Positions 37,269 to 46,031 of a stretch of DNA of 64,000 bases are shown piece after piece. Below the pieces are notes generated by a model. That model made no database searches and was not told the origin of the DNA. It saw only the letters and a list, made by a program, of their open reading frames with translations. The position numbers were made by a program, and so were the translations under genes. This stretch comes from JBAZLV01 sp964586075 (GTDB lineage Bacteria; Nitrospirota; UBA9217): assembly GCA_964586075.1 (NCBI GenBank), contig CAZPGZ010000001.1:124001-188000 (forward strand). Reading direction: 5' to 3'. Within the stretch, counting starts at the first letter, position 1. Each line of letters starts with the position of its first letter.

Positions 37269-37290
37269 ACGGGCCCCCTTTTTTAGGGAT

Positions 37291-37650
37291 TTAGATATAC
37301 TTTTTAACTGCCTTCAGCAGATCCTCGGGCTTGAACGGCTTGGTCAAATACTCATCCGCACCCTGCTTCATTCCCCAGAATTTATCGCTTTCCTGGTCTT
37401 TGGAGGTTACCATGATAACAGGTATTTTTTTGTATTGGTCATTGCTCTTGATGTCTCTGCAGACCTGAAAACCATTTTTTTTAGGCATGATGACATCTAA
37501 AATGATCAAGTCGATTTTTTCCGATTTGATCTTCTCCTCTGCCGCTTCTCCATCGAGAACGGTTATGATCGAATGGCCCGTAGGTTGAAGGGTTTGCTGG
37601 AGGATTTGAAGCTCAGCCACGCTATCATCCGCAATGAGTATTTTGGCCAT
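37291..37650 (-). CDS. Single-domain response regulator (PilH/PilG-like)
   Basis: 119-residue stand-alone receiver. All signature residues are present: ILIADDS, LIILDVIMPKKNG (phospho-Asp), VTSKDQ and LTKPFKPEDL. The FQVCRDIKSND and FWGMKQGADEYL segments match PilH-type receivers of twitching clusters. ATG at 37650 with AAGGAG. Its target may be a pilus motor or a phosphate sink for CheA. Confidence 0.92.
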   Translation of the reverse strand: MAKILIADDSVAELQILQQTLQPTGHSIITVLDGEAAEEKIKSEKIDLIILDVIMPKKNGFQVCRDIKSNDQYKKIPVIMVTSKDQESDKFWGMKQGADEYLTKPFKPEDLLKAVKKYI

Positions 37651-37781
37651 GCCAGTCTCCTTTTTCTCCTGATTACAGGTTACTAAAAATTAACACATTT
37701 CTTTGGTTCTGTCAAGTTTTCGTTTTATTCGGCACGTGATCGGTGAAGAAAAACAGGGGATTATCGTGCCGGCAAAAAAGT

Positions 37782-39080
37782 TCAGCGCCGTTTCCTGATA
37801 AGATTGACCGAAAGCAGGATAAACAGGCTTTTGGCCACATCAAACTCGCTCAAATCAGCCTGGTCAATAATTTTCTGGACGGTTTTCCGCCCGTCGACCA
37901 GGGAAAAAACTTTCATATCGATATCGCTCATGCCGCGGGTCGTAAGTTCTTCTGCATCGCCGATTATCGGTTCAAACACAATGTTGAAATCCGGCATTTT
38001 TTGCTGGATCAGGCTCCATTCATCCGCCCGCCGGGCGCCTTCCAGAAGCAAATCGTCCACTTTCAGTTGCACGTGGTTGGTAAACACCGGCGGTGCAACT
38101 TTTTCAAAGAAAAAAGCGCCTTGCTTCCAGGTCATGACCCGGTAGACTGCGGCCTCGGTATAGCGTTTCAGGGCCTCGCAAAAAGCCGCGGCACCAAGCA
38201 GTTTCTCCTGGATAAGAATGCTGTCAAGAGACTGCTGCGTCATTTTTGCAATACGCAAAACATGCTGCAGGCTGTCCTCTTCAAGCCTGCACGCTTTCCT
38301 GAGAAACCCTTCCATGGCGACACTGTCACTGCCGTTGCTGTTGGGTGACGCAAAAACAACCTGTCCGTCTTTAAAGCAAATCGCGACGCTGCTGCCCGGT
38401 TTGTTGACGACTAATTTTCCGGTCTGGCGCTGCAGCCCGAGCATCTGTATCACTTCCACGATCGGCACGCTTGCAAGATTCCCCTGGATGCCGGTGCTGC
38501 CGCCGCCCGGCCGCACCTTCGCCAGCTCCTGCTGTATTTTCTGCGGAAGCGTGTTCTTTACGAAGTCGTCGAGCAGTTGTTCGACGATATTTTTCACCAT
38601 GGATTCAATAACGCCTTGCGCAGCCTGCACACCCGGACCCGGGGCCGGTGCGGGCCGCCCGCCCGGTTCTCTAACCGGAGGCGGGGCCGCAGGCTGCACC
38701 GCCGGCTTGCTCTTGTCGATTACTTCCCGAATTTTGGCAAGAAGCTCTTCGGGCTGAAACGGCTTGGTAAAATATTCGGTAATGCCGAGAACATCGACGA
38801 ATTTGCTGCCGACCTTGTCGCCCTTGGACGTTACCAGGATAATAGGCGTGTCTTTGAACTCCGGGTCTTCTTTCAGGATCTTGCAAACCTGGAATCCGTT
38901 CATCTTCGGCATGACAAAGTCAACAAGAATCACGGCGGGACGTTCGGACCGGGCTTTCGCAATGCCTTCATCGCCGTCGGACGCCAGAACGACCTGATAG
39001 CCTTGCGTCGTCAGAATCATCTCGATCAGTCGTTGGACTGTCGGACTATCATCTATGTCAAGTATTTTTTCCCCTGCCAT
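37782..39080 (-). CDS. Response regulator with DUF4388 (PatA-like N-terminal) domain
   Basis: 432 residues. Receiver (1-120) with DIDDSPTVQRL, VILVDFVMPKMNG and FTKPFQPEEL intact; a proline-rich linker (about 130-160); then a DUF4388 module (VPIVEVIQMLGLQRQTGKLVV, CFKDGQVVFASP) and a C-terminal helical part with MSDIDMKVFSLVDGRKTV. DUF4388 occurs in bacterial signalling proteins with GTPase or motility links. First gene of the operon; the ATG at 39080 follows GGGGG. Downstream are PilH, CheW, MCP and CheA. Confidence 0.88.
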   Translation of the reverse strand: MAGEKILDIDDSPTVQRLIEMILTTQGYQVVLASDGDEGIAKARSERPAVILVDFVMPKMNGFQVCKILKEDPEFKDTPIILVTSKGDKVGSKFVDVLGITEYFTKPFQPEELLAKIREVIDKSKPAVQPAAPPPVREPGGRPAPAPGPGVQAAQGVIESMVKNIVEQLLDDFVKNTLPQKIQQELAKVRPGGGSTGIQGNLASVPIVEVIQMLGLQRQTGKLVVNKPGSSVAICFKDGQVVFASPNSNGSDSVAMEGFLRKACRLEEDSLQHVLRIAKMTQQSLDSILIQEKLLGAAAFCEALKRYTEAAVYRVMTWKQGAFFFEKVAPPVFTNHVQLKVDDLLLEGARRADEWSLIQQKMPDFNIVFEPIIGDAEELTTRGMSDIDMKVFSLVDGRKTVQKIIDQADLSEFDVAKSLFILLSVNLIRKRR

Positions 39081-39115
39081 GTATGCCCCCGAAGTGCAGC
39101 TTCCCAAATTTTAGA

Positions 39116-39145
39116 ATATTAGCATGATAAAAAAGTCATTGTCAA
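39116..39145 (-). promoter_or_regulatory. Promoter candidate for the chemosensory operon
   Basis: Minus-strand perfect TTGACA (39145-39140), 18-nt spacer, TAATAT (39121-39116). The predicted leader is about 30 nt. It is a housekeeping-type promoter, not a flagellar sigma28 site. Confidence 0.6.
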
Positions 39146-39247
39146 CTGCTTATATATGCATTTGGAAGAAGCCCGCTGCGCTTATTCGTTGCGTCACGGA
39201 ACGCAGCAGTATGCGGCAGAGAGATCAGGTGAATACAGCCACCGGAA

Positions 39248-40300
39248 CTATTGTTGCCGGGACGCTTCTATAATGCCGCCACCCAGTACGATATCGTCTG
39301 TATAAAAAACCGCTGCCTGGCCGGGGCAGACTCCCGTCGCCGCGTCCTGCAACTCCACCAGGACATCATTCGGTCCTTGGGGTGCTATCACGGCGGGAAC
39401 GGATCGCGAACGATACCGTATTTTAACGGAAACGTTCATGCCGGTGCGGAGGGTGGTAAACGGAATGAAATGCGCGTTTGACACGACCATTCTCCGGGTT
39501 CGCAGTTCCGACAACGTTCCGAGCACCACCCGCCGTGAGGATGGTTCGATTCTGACTACGTACATTCGTTCTCCGGCAGCGTACCCCAGCTTTCTCCGCT
39601 GTCCGACGGTGAAGAAGGCGATGCCCGTATGACGGCCGATGATTTTTCCATCGCTTAAAACCAAATCGCCCGCCTGAAGCGTTTCGGGTGCATGCTTTTT
39701 TAAAAAACCCCGGTAGTCATTTCCCGGCACAAAGCATATTTCCTGGCTTTCCGGACGTTCTGCAGCCGGAAGGCCGAGCTCGTGCGCGATTGAACGCACA
39801 TCCTCTTTCCGCATCCCGCCGAGAGGAAAGAGAATGTTCGGCAGCTGCGCCTGGGAAAGACGATACAAAAAATAGCTTTGGTCCTTCCCGGAATCAACAC
39901 CTTTCTTAAGCTGAAACAACGGCTCCTGCGGCACCGGTTCTATTTGCGCATAATGCCCCGTAGCGAGAAAGTCGAACGACTGCGATCGCGCATATTCCAG
40001 GAGCAGGTGAAATTTTATCATTTCGTTGCACCGGATGCAGGGGTTCGGTGTGCGGCCCTGCTGATATTCCAAAATAAAATTTCGTATGATACCGTCTGTA
40101 AATTCCGCCTGTGCATCAAGCATGCCGTGGGGAATTCCCAGGTGCTCGCAAACAGCCTGGGCCGAGCCGATATCGCAGCATTGCCCCGGGGTCAATTTCA
40201 GGGTCACGCCTTTGACCTCAAAACCCTGCCTGAGCAGCACTGCGGCGGCAACCGAACTGTCGACGCCGCCGCTCATCGCAATCAGTACGCGTTTGTTCAT
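39248..40300 (-). CDS. mnmA: tRNA-specific 2-thiouridylase
   Basis: Adds sulfur to U34 of Lys, Glu and Gln tRNAs. 350 residues with the PP-loop AMSGGVDSSVAAAV, the catalytic cysteine in NPCIRCNEMIKF, the second cysteine in SQEICFVPG, and a C-terminal beta barrel with TVGQRRKLG. ATG at 40300 with AAAGGG upstream. Downstream of HU but separated by its terminator. Confidence 0.97.
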   Translation of the reverse strand: MNKRVLIAMSGGVDSSVAAAVLLRQGFEVKGVTLKLTPGQCCDIGSAQAVCEHLGIPHGMLDAQAEFTDGIIRNFILEYQQGRTPNPCIRCNEMIKFHLLLEYARSQSFDFLATGHYAQIEPVPQEPLFQLKKGVDSGKDQSYFLYRLSQAQLPNILFPLGGMRKEDVRSIAHELGLPAAERPESQEICFVPGNDYRGFLKKHAPETLQAGDLVLSDGKIIGRHTGIAFFTVGQRRKLGYAAGERMYVVRIEPSSRRVVLGTLSELRTRRMVVSNAHFIPFTTLRTGMNVSVKIRYRSRSVPAVIAPQGPNDVLVELQDAATGVCPGQAAVFYTDDIVLGGGIIEASRQQ

Positions 40301-40369
40301 AGGAAACCCTTTTTCTCGGTAGTTATACCATGCTCAAAAACATTTTGCACATTTTCTTTTCAAAAAAGA

Positions 40370-40398
40370 AAAGGCATCCCGATGCGCGGGATGCCTTT
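40370..40398 (-). terminator. Intrinsic terminator of the HU gene
   Basis: A 12-bp stem (AAAGGCATCCCG and complement) with a five-base loop. On the minus strand it is followed by TTCTTTTTT. It lies about 30 nt beyond the HU stop. Confidence 0.8.
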
Positions 40399-40431
40399 CT
40401 TATAACGCCGTTACTACTAAGGGGGAAAAAA

Positions 40432-40719
40432 TTATTTTTTGCCGAGAATTGCTTCTTTCGCTGCCTTGGCAACACGAAATTTTACGACTTTCTTGGCCGG
40501 GATCTTGATAGCTTCGCCGGTCTGGGGGTTCCTGCCCATGCGGGCCTTGCGCTGCACGAGTACCAGCTTGCCAAGCCCGGGGAGCGTAAATGCATTCTTG
40601 GCTTCCTTGTATGCAAGTGCTGCAATGTCTTCCAGAATCTGTACTGCTACCTTCTTTTTAATGTCAGCCTTTTTCGCGATGTGATCCGCAATCTGCGACT
40701 TCGTCATGGCCTTTGCCAT
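40432..40719 (-). CDS. HU/IHF-family DNA-binding protein
   Basis: 95-residue nucleoid protein that bends DNA as a dimer. Seen: MTKSQIADHIAKKADIKKK, the dimer core PGLGKLVLVQRKARMGRNP and the beta-arm proline (RNPQTGE, KIPAKKVVKFRVAK). Strong ribosome site AAAGGAGG before the ATG, a good promoter and a strong terminator indicate a highly expressed single-gene unit. Confidence 0.95.
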   Translation of the reverse strand: MAKAMTKSQIADHIAKKADIKKKVAVQILEDIAALAYKEAKNAFTLPGLGKLVLVQRKARMGRNPQTGEAIKIPAKKVVKFRVAKAAKEAILGKK

Positions 40720-40793
40720 AAATCTACCTCCTTTAGGATAATTAAAATAAAAATTCTGAAAACATCCGCTGTGGACTATGTAATTCGTCGAAA

Positions 40794-40822
40794 AGTATAT
40801 ACAGGAAAGAGTAAAATAGCAA
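40794..40822 (-). promoter_or_regulatory. Promoter of the HU gene
   Basis: Minus-strand TTGCTA (40822-40817), 17-nt spacer, TATACT (40799-40794): four and five of six consensus matches. The leader is about 65 nt and ends in a strong Shine-Dalgarno. Confidence 0.65.
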
Positions 40823-41135
40823 GTGAAATTTTATTTCTTTTATTTTTTTCAAAATCCTGTTGCTTAAAAAACCTTGAAAATGGCGCCGAAAACATGCCTT
40901 GTTTCGCAACTCTTGCACGCAAAGCCGGTCCTGGTTTTCAGTGTTGACTTGCACGCTCGATTTATGATACTTTATTTCTGCTTGACCAAGGAATGACTTC
41001 TGCATTATATCAGTATGACGGTGCGCTCTCACGAACATAAAATACTATTTTATGTTCTTTTTCATTTGAGCATTTTTTTTCAAACCAGGTATTTAGTATG
41101 TCCACAATTCTGCTATATTTAGAGTATGGCCACGT
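40823..41135. other. AT-rich intergenic region without a supported gene
   Basis: About 310 bases upstream of the divergent HU and 92-residue genes. AT-rich with poly-T stretches. A minus-strand frame here lacks a ribosome site and codon bias, and I do not call it. Confidence 0.4.
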
Positions 41136-41414
41136 ATGAAAGTTACGCTTCCTGATCTCGAAAAGATCGCACTCGCGCTGTCCGTCAAAATATCGTACGA
41201 CGATCTTAAAACGTCAAAGGGCGGATCGTGCAGAGTCGTCACCACCAGACGGATTATTATCAACAAGCACCTTCAAAACAGTGAGAAGATCAATCTTTTA
41301 GCGAAGGAACTCGGCAACTTTGACCTTACCGGTTTGGACATTCCGGAAAAAGTCAGAAAGAAAATAGAACACGAATCGGAGCGGCACCAGCCGACGAACA
41401 TCGATGCGCGGTAA
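41136..41414 (+). CDS. Conserved-looking small protein of unknown function
   Basis: 92 residues, charged, no signal peptide or membrane segment. Predicted helix LPDLEKIALALSVKISYDDLK, a short strand pair (SCRVVTTRRIIINKH) and a C-terminal helix (EKVRKKIEHESERH). The RRIIINKHLQNSEKINLLAKEL stretch, quoted here only as RRIIINKH and INLLAKEL, looks like a genuine protein. No catalytic motif and no clear ribosome site. It precedes the Slp-like lipoprotein by 42 nt. Confidence 0.55.
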   Translation: MKVTLPDLEKIALALSVKISYDDLKTSKGGSCRVVTTRRIIINKHLQNSEKINLLAKELGNFDLTGLDIPEKVRKKIEHESERHQPTNIDAR

Positions 41415-41455
41415 TGTTCCGGCAATGAGTATAACCCTTTGGTGAGAGGTGTTCC

Positions 41456-41959
41456 TTGGCACATCCTGTCGGACTTCTGTTCATAGCCGTCCTGCTGCTC
41501 AGCGGGTGCACATCCGTGCTTTCTTCAGCCGTGGTTGACAAGGCGGACAAAAGCATAACCTTCGAAATGCTGCGTTCGGATCCCAATCTCTATACGGGAA
41601 AAATCCTCATCCTGGGCGGCACCATAGAACAGGTTGCCGATGCGAAGCAGGGTTCCTTATTGACCGTCGTGCAGAAACCCCTCGACTACTGGGACAAGCC
41701 TGTCCGTACGACCAGCTCGGGCGGATATTACCTCGTGTTTTCCTACCGTCACCTGGATTCGTTGGCCTATGCTCTCGGACGCGATATCACGGTAGCAGCC
41801 GAAGTGGCTGGCACCCGGCTGAAAGCCCTTGGTGACAATGAATTTGATTATCCTCTCCTCATTTTAAAAGAGTTGAAACTCTGGCAGAAAGACCAAACAC
41901 GGCCCGGCGCTCAGACGCAGTGGGGCGATCCCCTGTACGATCCGCAGCGGCAACCCTGA
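41456..41959 (+). CDS. Slp-family outer-membrane lipoprotein
   Basis: 167 residues, read from TTG at 41456. Signal peptide with lipobox LLLSGC (Cys18), then the Slp fold: ITFEMLRSDPNLYTGKILILGG, VVQKPLDYWDKPVRT, SGGYYLVF, LGRDITVAAEVAGTR, and YPLLILKELKLW. Slp proteins are stress- or starvation-associated outer-membrane lipoproteins of unclear mechanism. Followed about 120 nt later by the FtsH-type protease on the same strand. Confidence 0.85.
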   Translation: MAHPVGLLFIAVLLLSGCTSVLSSAVVDKADKSITFEMLRSDPNLYTGKILILGGTIEQVADAKQGSLLTVVQKPLDYWDKPVRTTSSGGYYLVFSYRHLDSLAYALGRDITVAAEVAGTRLKALGDNEFDYPLLILKELKLWQKDQTRPGAQTQWGDPLYDPQRQP

Positions 41960-42078
41960 CAGCCCGGCCATTGTGAATATGTCCCTAATAGGTTGTATTT
42001 TTTGAAACGTCGTTCTTCCAGCAGTCACTCACAGGAAAACCTGCCTAACCTTACTACGTCTGCACGGACGAGGGCAGC

Positions 42079-43905
42079 ATGAAAAGAAACTACCTTCTTT
42101 TTTTCTATATTGCGCTGTTCCTGGTGACAATCACGCTGTTTCGCATGTATGCCGAACCATCGGCAACGGACATCCCTTACAGTACGTTTAAAACGCTCCT
42201 CGCGGAAAAGCAGGTCAAAAACCTCGTGCTTACCCGCGATTCCATTAAAGGGGTCCTCCTCCCGCAGAAATCCGGCGAAAAGGAAAAACCGTTTACCGTT
42301 GTCCGCATCGAAGACAGCGACCTGGTAAAATTGCTCGACAGCACCGGCATTTCCTACCGCGGCGAACTCTCGGACAACTTTTTAAAGGATTTTTTCCTCG
42401 CCTGGATTCTTCCTCTTATTATTCTCGTAGTCATCTGGAGTTTTGTTTTTCGGAAAATGAGCGGCGCAGGCGGGGCGGGTGAACGTTTTATGAGCTTCGG
42501 GAAGTCTCACGCAAAGATATACGAGGAGAGCGACATAAAAGTCACGTTCGCCGATGTCGCGGGCGTCGATGAGGCAAAGGACGAACTTGTCGAAATCATC
42601 GATTTTCTGCAGCATCCGGAAAAGTTCACCCGGCTGGGAGGCCGCATACCGAAAGGCGTGCTGCTGGTGGGGCCGCCGGGCACGGGAAAAACGCTGCTTT
42701 CGAAGGCTGTGGCAGGAGAAGCAAAAGTTCCTTTTTTCTCCATGAGCGGCTCCGAATTCGTCGAGATGTTCGTCGGCGTCGGCGCGTCGCGCGTGCGCGA
42801 CCTGTTCCAGCAGGCCGAACAAAAGGCGCCGTGCATCATTTTCATCGATGAACTGGACGCACTCGGACGTGCGCGCGGCGTGGGCATAGCGGGGGCCCAT
42901 GAAGAGCGGGAGCAGACCCTTAACCAGCTCCTGGCGGAGATGGACGGTTTCGATGCGCGAAAAGGCGTGATCATCATGGCGGCGACCAACCGGCCGGAGA
43001 TCCTCGATCCCGCGCTGCTGCGACCCGGCCGCTTCGACCGCCACGTGCTGGTTGACCGTCCGAATATCAAGGACCGGGAAGACATTCTCAAAATCCACAT
43101 ACGCGGCGTGAAGCTCTCGAAGGAAGTGGATATTTCCGTCCTTGCGGCCCGGACCCCGGGTTTTGTCGGTGCGGACCTGGCCAACATCGTGAATGAAGCC
43201 GCGCTTCTGGCCGCGCGCAAAAACAAATCGGAAGTGGACATGACGGACTTCGAAGCCGCCATCGACCGCATCGTTGCGGGTCTTGAAAAAAAGCGGCGCG
43301 TCATGAATAAAAAGGAAAAGGAAATAGTGGCATACCACGAATGCGGCCATACGATCGTTGCCGAGCTTCTGCCGACCACCGATCCGGTACACCGGGTTTC
43401 GATCGTGCAACGCGGCATTGCGGCCCTCGGCTATACGCTTCAGTTGCCGACCGAGGACCGGTATTTGATGACAAAATCCGAACTCCAGGACAAACTGTGC
43501 GTCATGCTCGGCGGCCGCGTCGCGGAGGAACTCATGTTCAGGGAAGTTTCGACCGGCGCGCAGAATGACCTGCAGCGGGCGGCTGTTATTGCTCGCAGCA
43601 TGGTGACGGAATACGGCATGACCGACGCATTCGGACCGCTTACCTTTGAACGGGAACGCCGTCCGCTCTTTCTGGACCTTGGAATGCCGCAAGGATCGAG
43701 GGAATACAGCGAGGAAACGGCGAGAGAGATCGATCAGGAGGTAAAACGGATTGTAGACGCCGCGTATAAAAAAGTGCAGAAACTGCTGAAGTCCAACCAG
43801 AGCAACCTGAAGACGCTTGCCGCGGCACTGCTCGAAAAGGAAACCATAGAAGGGGAGGAAATCCGGAAGATTCTGCGGCTGCCTGACAAAAAAGAGCCGC
43901 GCTGA
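42079..43905 (+). CDS. ftsH: FtsH-type ATP-dependent membrane zinc metalloprotease
   Basis: 608 residues. Membrane helix 6-22, a small periplasmic domain, second helix about 107-125, AAA+ module with Walker A GPPGTGKT (198-205), Walker B IIFIDELDA, second region of homology LLRPGRFDR, and the protease domain with HECGH at 420-424 and the later Asp ligand in GAQNDLQ. The usual third residue Ala of HEAGH is Cys here. It degrades membrane and short-lived cytosolic proteins. It may be a second FtsH copy, since housekeeping ftsH usually sits beside tilS or folP. Confidence 0.93.
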   Translation: MKRNYLLFFYIALFLVTITLFRMYAEPSATDIPYSTFKTLLAEKQVKNLVLTRDSIKGVLLPQKSGEKEKPFTVVRIEDSDLVKLLDSTGISYRGELSDNFLKDFFLAWILPLIILVVIWSFVFRKMSGAGGAGERFMSFGKSHAKIYEESDIKVTFADVAGVDEAKDELVEIIDFLQHPEKFTRLGGRIPKGVLLVGPPGTGKTLLSKAVAGEAKVPFFSMSGSEFVEMFVGVGASRVRDLFQQAEQKAPCIIFIDELDALGRARGVGIAGAHEEREQTLNQLLAEMDGFDARKGVIIMAATNRPEILDPALLRPGRFDRHVLVDRPNIKDREDILKIHIRGVKLSKEVDISVLAARTPGFVGADLANIVNEAALLAARKNKSEVDMTDFEAAIDRIVAGLEKKRRVMNKKEKEIVAYHECGHTIVAELLPTTDPVHRVSIVQRGIAALGYTLQLPTEDRYLMTKSELQDKLCVMLGGRVAEELMFREVSTGAQNDLQRAAVIARSMVTEYGMTDAFGPLTFERERRPLFLDLGMPQGSREYSEETAREIDQEVKRIVDAAYKKVQKLLKSNQSNLKTLAAALLEKETIEGEEIRKILRLPDKKEPR

Positions 43906-43908
43906 TTC

Positions 43909-44601
43909 CTATTCTTTTTTCTTCGACTTCAGAAATATCACAAACGCGCCGCTGCCGCCCCGGTTCTGCGGCGCGGGAAAAAATTCGGATACCAGCGCTT
44001 TTCCCTGCCCCCGCAGCCACGCGGCAACCGCCCCCTGCAGCACCGGCCCTTCCGGCGAATTGATCCCCTTCCCCGTGATTACCAAGACCGCCTTCTGGCC
44101 CCGGCTGAAAGCATCGCCGATAAAATGTCCAAGCCGGACGATTGCCTCCTCCTTCAAATACCCGTGCAGGTCGAGTTCCTGGCTGATCCGGATTGTTCCG
44201 CGTTTTAATTGGCGCATGCGGTTCGATGATGACCGGAATTCCGTGTCTTCGTTGTCGGTTTTCTGAAATGAATCCCGGAAGGTCGTTCCCATCTTCTGCA
44301 TCGCCTGCAGAAAGAGTTTTCCGTCCTCCTCTGCAGCGGCCGCAGGGGTTGACGATGTTTTTTGCCTGGGGGAAGCCGTCACGGTTTTGTGCGATTCGTG
44401 CATCGGCCTGGCGCCTTCCATGGCGCGCAGAAAAAGCGCCTCGTCGTTTGCTCCGTGTTCACCGCTCTTGCCCGTGCTTTTCTTGTGGACAGCCTTTGTT
44501 TTCTCCGGCGCGCCAGTTGTTGGTTTGAATTGCTTGAGCATCCCGAACGGTTTGTTCTTGAAATCACCGGAAAGGGAATCAGGGGTTTTGTTTTTTTTCA
44601 T
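43909..44601 (-). CDS. Smr-domain protein
   Basis: 230 residues. N-terminal half is charged and low complexity. The C-terminal Smr domain (about 135-225) has the LDLHGYLKEEA motif, ITGKGINSPEGP and a GGSGAFVIFL end, as in stand-alone Smr nucleases related to the MutS2 C-terminus. Such domains nick or cut DNA or mRNA. Convergent with the FtsH-type gene (3 nt between stops). Confidence 0.88.
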   Translation of the reverse strand: MKKNKTPDSLSGDFKNKPFGMLKQFKPTTGAPEKTKAVHKKSTGKSGEHGANDEALFLRAMEGARPMHESHKTVTASPRQKTSSTPAAAAEEDGKLFLQAMQKMGTTFRDSFQKTDNEDTEFRSSSNRMRQLKRGTIRISQELDLHGYLKEEAIVRLGHFIGDAFSRGQKAVLVITGKGINSPEGPVLQGAVAAWLRGQGKALVSEFFPAPQNRGGSGAFVIFLKSKKKE

Positions 44602-44654
44602 GAGAGTATGGAAGTCAGGCCGCTATCGCCTTTGCGCTGGATTTTGTTCGGGTT

Positions 44655-45884
44655 TTAATCAGGATACCGCTCGGTAATGTTGTGGATGGTGTCTATGCAG
44701 GTGAAAAACATTTCAACGACTTCCGGATCGAACTGCGTTCCGCTGTGGGTTTTTACCTCATCAAGAATGCGCGTCTCGTCCCATTCTTCCTTGTAAACCC
44801 TGTGCGACTTGAGCGCATCGTACACATCGGCCAGCGCGACAAGCCTCGCGAAAAGCGGGATTTCCTCCCCTTTCTTCGGCCTCGGCGATCCGTCATGGTT
44901 TTCATACCCGCAGATAACGGATCCATCACACGGGTTCACGTGCCCCGGATAGCCGGTCCCGTCCCATTTTTCGTGATGGTTCAGGGCGACGACTGCCGCT
45001 GCTTCATCGAACTCTGAATACCGCTCCTGAAAGAGCTTCGCGCCCGCGCACGCGTGCTGCATCATGATTTTGCGCTCTTCATCGCTCAGACGGGCAGGCT
45101 TTTTGAGGATGGTGTCTGAAATTGCGACCTTGCCCACATCGTGCAGCATTGCCGCCATGCGCAGTATGTCGCGGTTTTTTTCGACCTCCGCCAGCGGCAC
45201 CTTCCGCTTCATCGCCCACGCCTCGTAAATGGCCACCGCATAGGCGGCAACGCGGTTTACATGCGCGCCGGTTTCCTTGGGGTCCCGCAGCTCCGCCATC
45301 TTGATGGTGCGCAGAATCATCGTGCGCGTCATGAGCGCCCGCTCGATGGCGACAGCCGCCATATTGGCAAAATAGAGAAGGGTGAGCTGGTCTTTTTTCT
45401 TGAACGAGACGATCCTTCCTCTTTCGCTTTTCCCGTTGATCAGCTGAAGCACGCCGACGGTAACGCCCTGATTGGTCCTGAGCGGAAACGTCAGCATCGA
45501 TTGCGTGCGGTAGCCCGAAATGCCGTCATAGGACTTGTTGAACGTGAACGGAAGCCCGGGTTCCAGTTTGTACACGTCCGCAATATTTAAAACTTCCCCG
45601 GTGTTTGCCACATATCCGGCAATTGACTGGTTGTTGATCGGTATCGAAAACGTGGAATAGATCAGTTTTTTACCCGGCGGGAGCTTCTTCTGCAGCGTGT
45701 CATTCTGGGTATAGCTGAACTTCAGGGAATTATCTTCCTTTATATAAATGGAGCCCGCGTCGGCGTTCACCAGCTGCCGCGCCTCCCGAAGAATGCGCTC
45801 CATAAGGACATCGACATCCTTGATCTCCGTGATTTCAGCGCCTAACTTTATGATTTTCGCGAGTTTTTGCTTTTCATTTTTCAT
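44655..45884 (-). CDS. GAF-HD-GYP cyclic-di-GMP phosphodiesterase-like protein
   Basis: 409 residues. GAF domain at about 20-190 (ADAGSIYIKEDNSLKF, IAGYVANTGEVLNIADVY), then HD-GYP with H-residue motif AAMLHDVGKVAISD, HHEKWDGTGYPG, LVALADVYDAL and THSGTQFDPEVV. An insertion of about 25 residues (HVNPCDGSVICGYENHDG) interrupts the usual GYP-to-IPL connection. Likely hydrolyses c-di-GMP in response to a GAF ligand. Downstream of no partner; it could feed the PilZ or chemosensory proteins here. Confidence 0.9.
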   Translation of the reverse strand: MKNEKQKLAKIIKLGAEITEIKDVDVLMERILREARQLVNADAGSIYIKEDNSLKFSYTQNDTLQKKLPPGKKLIYSTFSIPINNQSIAGYVANTGEVLNIADVYKLEPGLPFTFNKSYDGISGYRTQSMLTFPLRTNQGVTVGVLQLINGKSERGRIVSFKKKDQLTLLYFANMAAVAIERALMTRTMILRTIKMAELRDPKETGAHVNRVAAYAVAIYEAWAMKRKVPLAEVEKNRDILRMAAMLHDVGKVAISDTILKKPARLSDEERKIMMQHACAGAKLFQERYSEFDEAAAVVALNHHEKWDGTGYPGHVNPCDGSVICGYENHDGSPRPKKGEEIPLFARLVALADVYDALKSHRVYKEEWDETRILDEVKTHSGTQFDPEVVEMFFTCIDTIHNITERYPD

Positions 45885-45968
45885 ACGTTATTTTTATGAT
45901 ATCGGGAACAGGGTTCTTTGTCAAATTGTAACAGCAAACCACGATGTTCACTCGGTTGTTTTTAGCAA

Positions 45969-45997
45969 TTGACTCGTCCGCTTTTTTTTGGTATAGT
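45969..45997 (+). promoter_or_regulatory. Promoter of the DksA-like gene
   Basis: TTGACT (45969-45974), 17-nt spacer, TATAGT (45992-45997): five of six matches in each hexamer. The leader to the ATG at 46032 is about 30 nt. Confidence 0.7.
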
Positions 45998-46031
45998 AGC
46001 ACTTTGTATTTTACCTGTAAAGGGGTTGCAC

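Noticed and set aside
40742..41038. 98-residue minus-strand frame upstream of HU
   Set aside because: It covers the HU promoter, has no ribosome site and its composition is that of AT-rich intergenic DNA.
42382..43692. Long minus-strand frame (436 residues) opposite the FtsH-type gene
   Set aside because: It is the antisense shadow of a gene with all AAA+ protease motifs; the product has no sensible composition.
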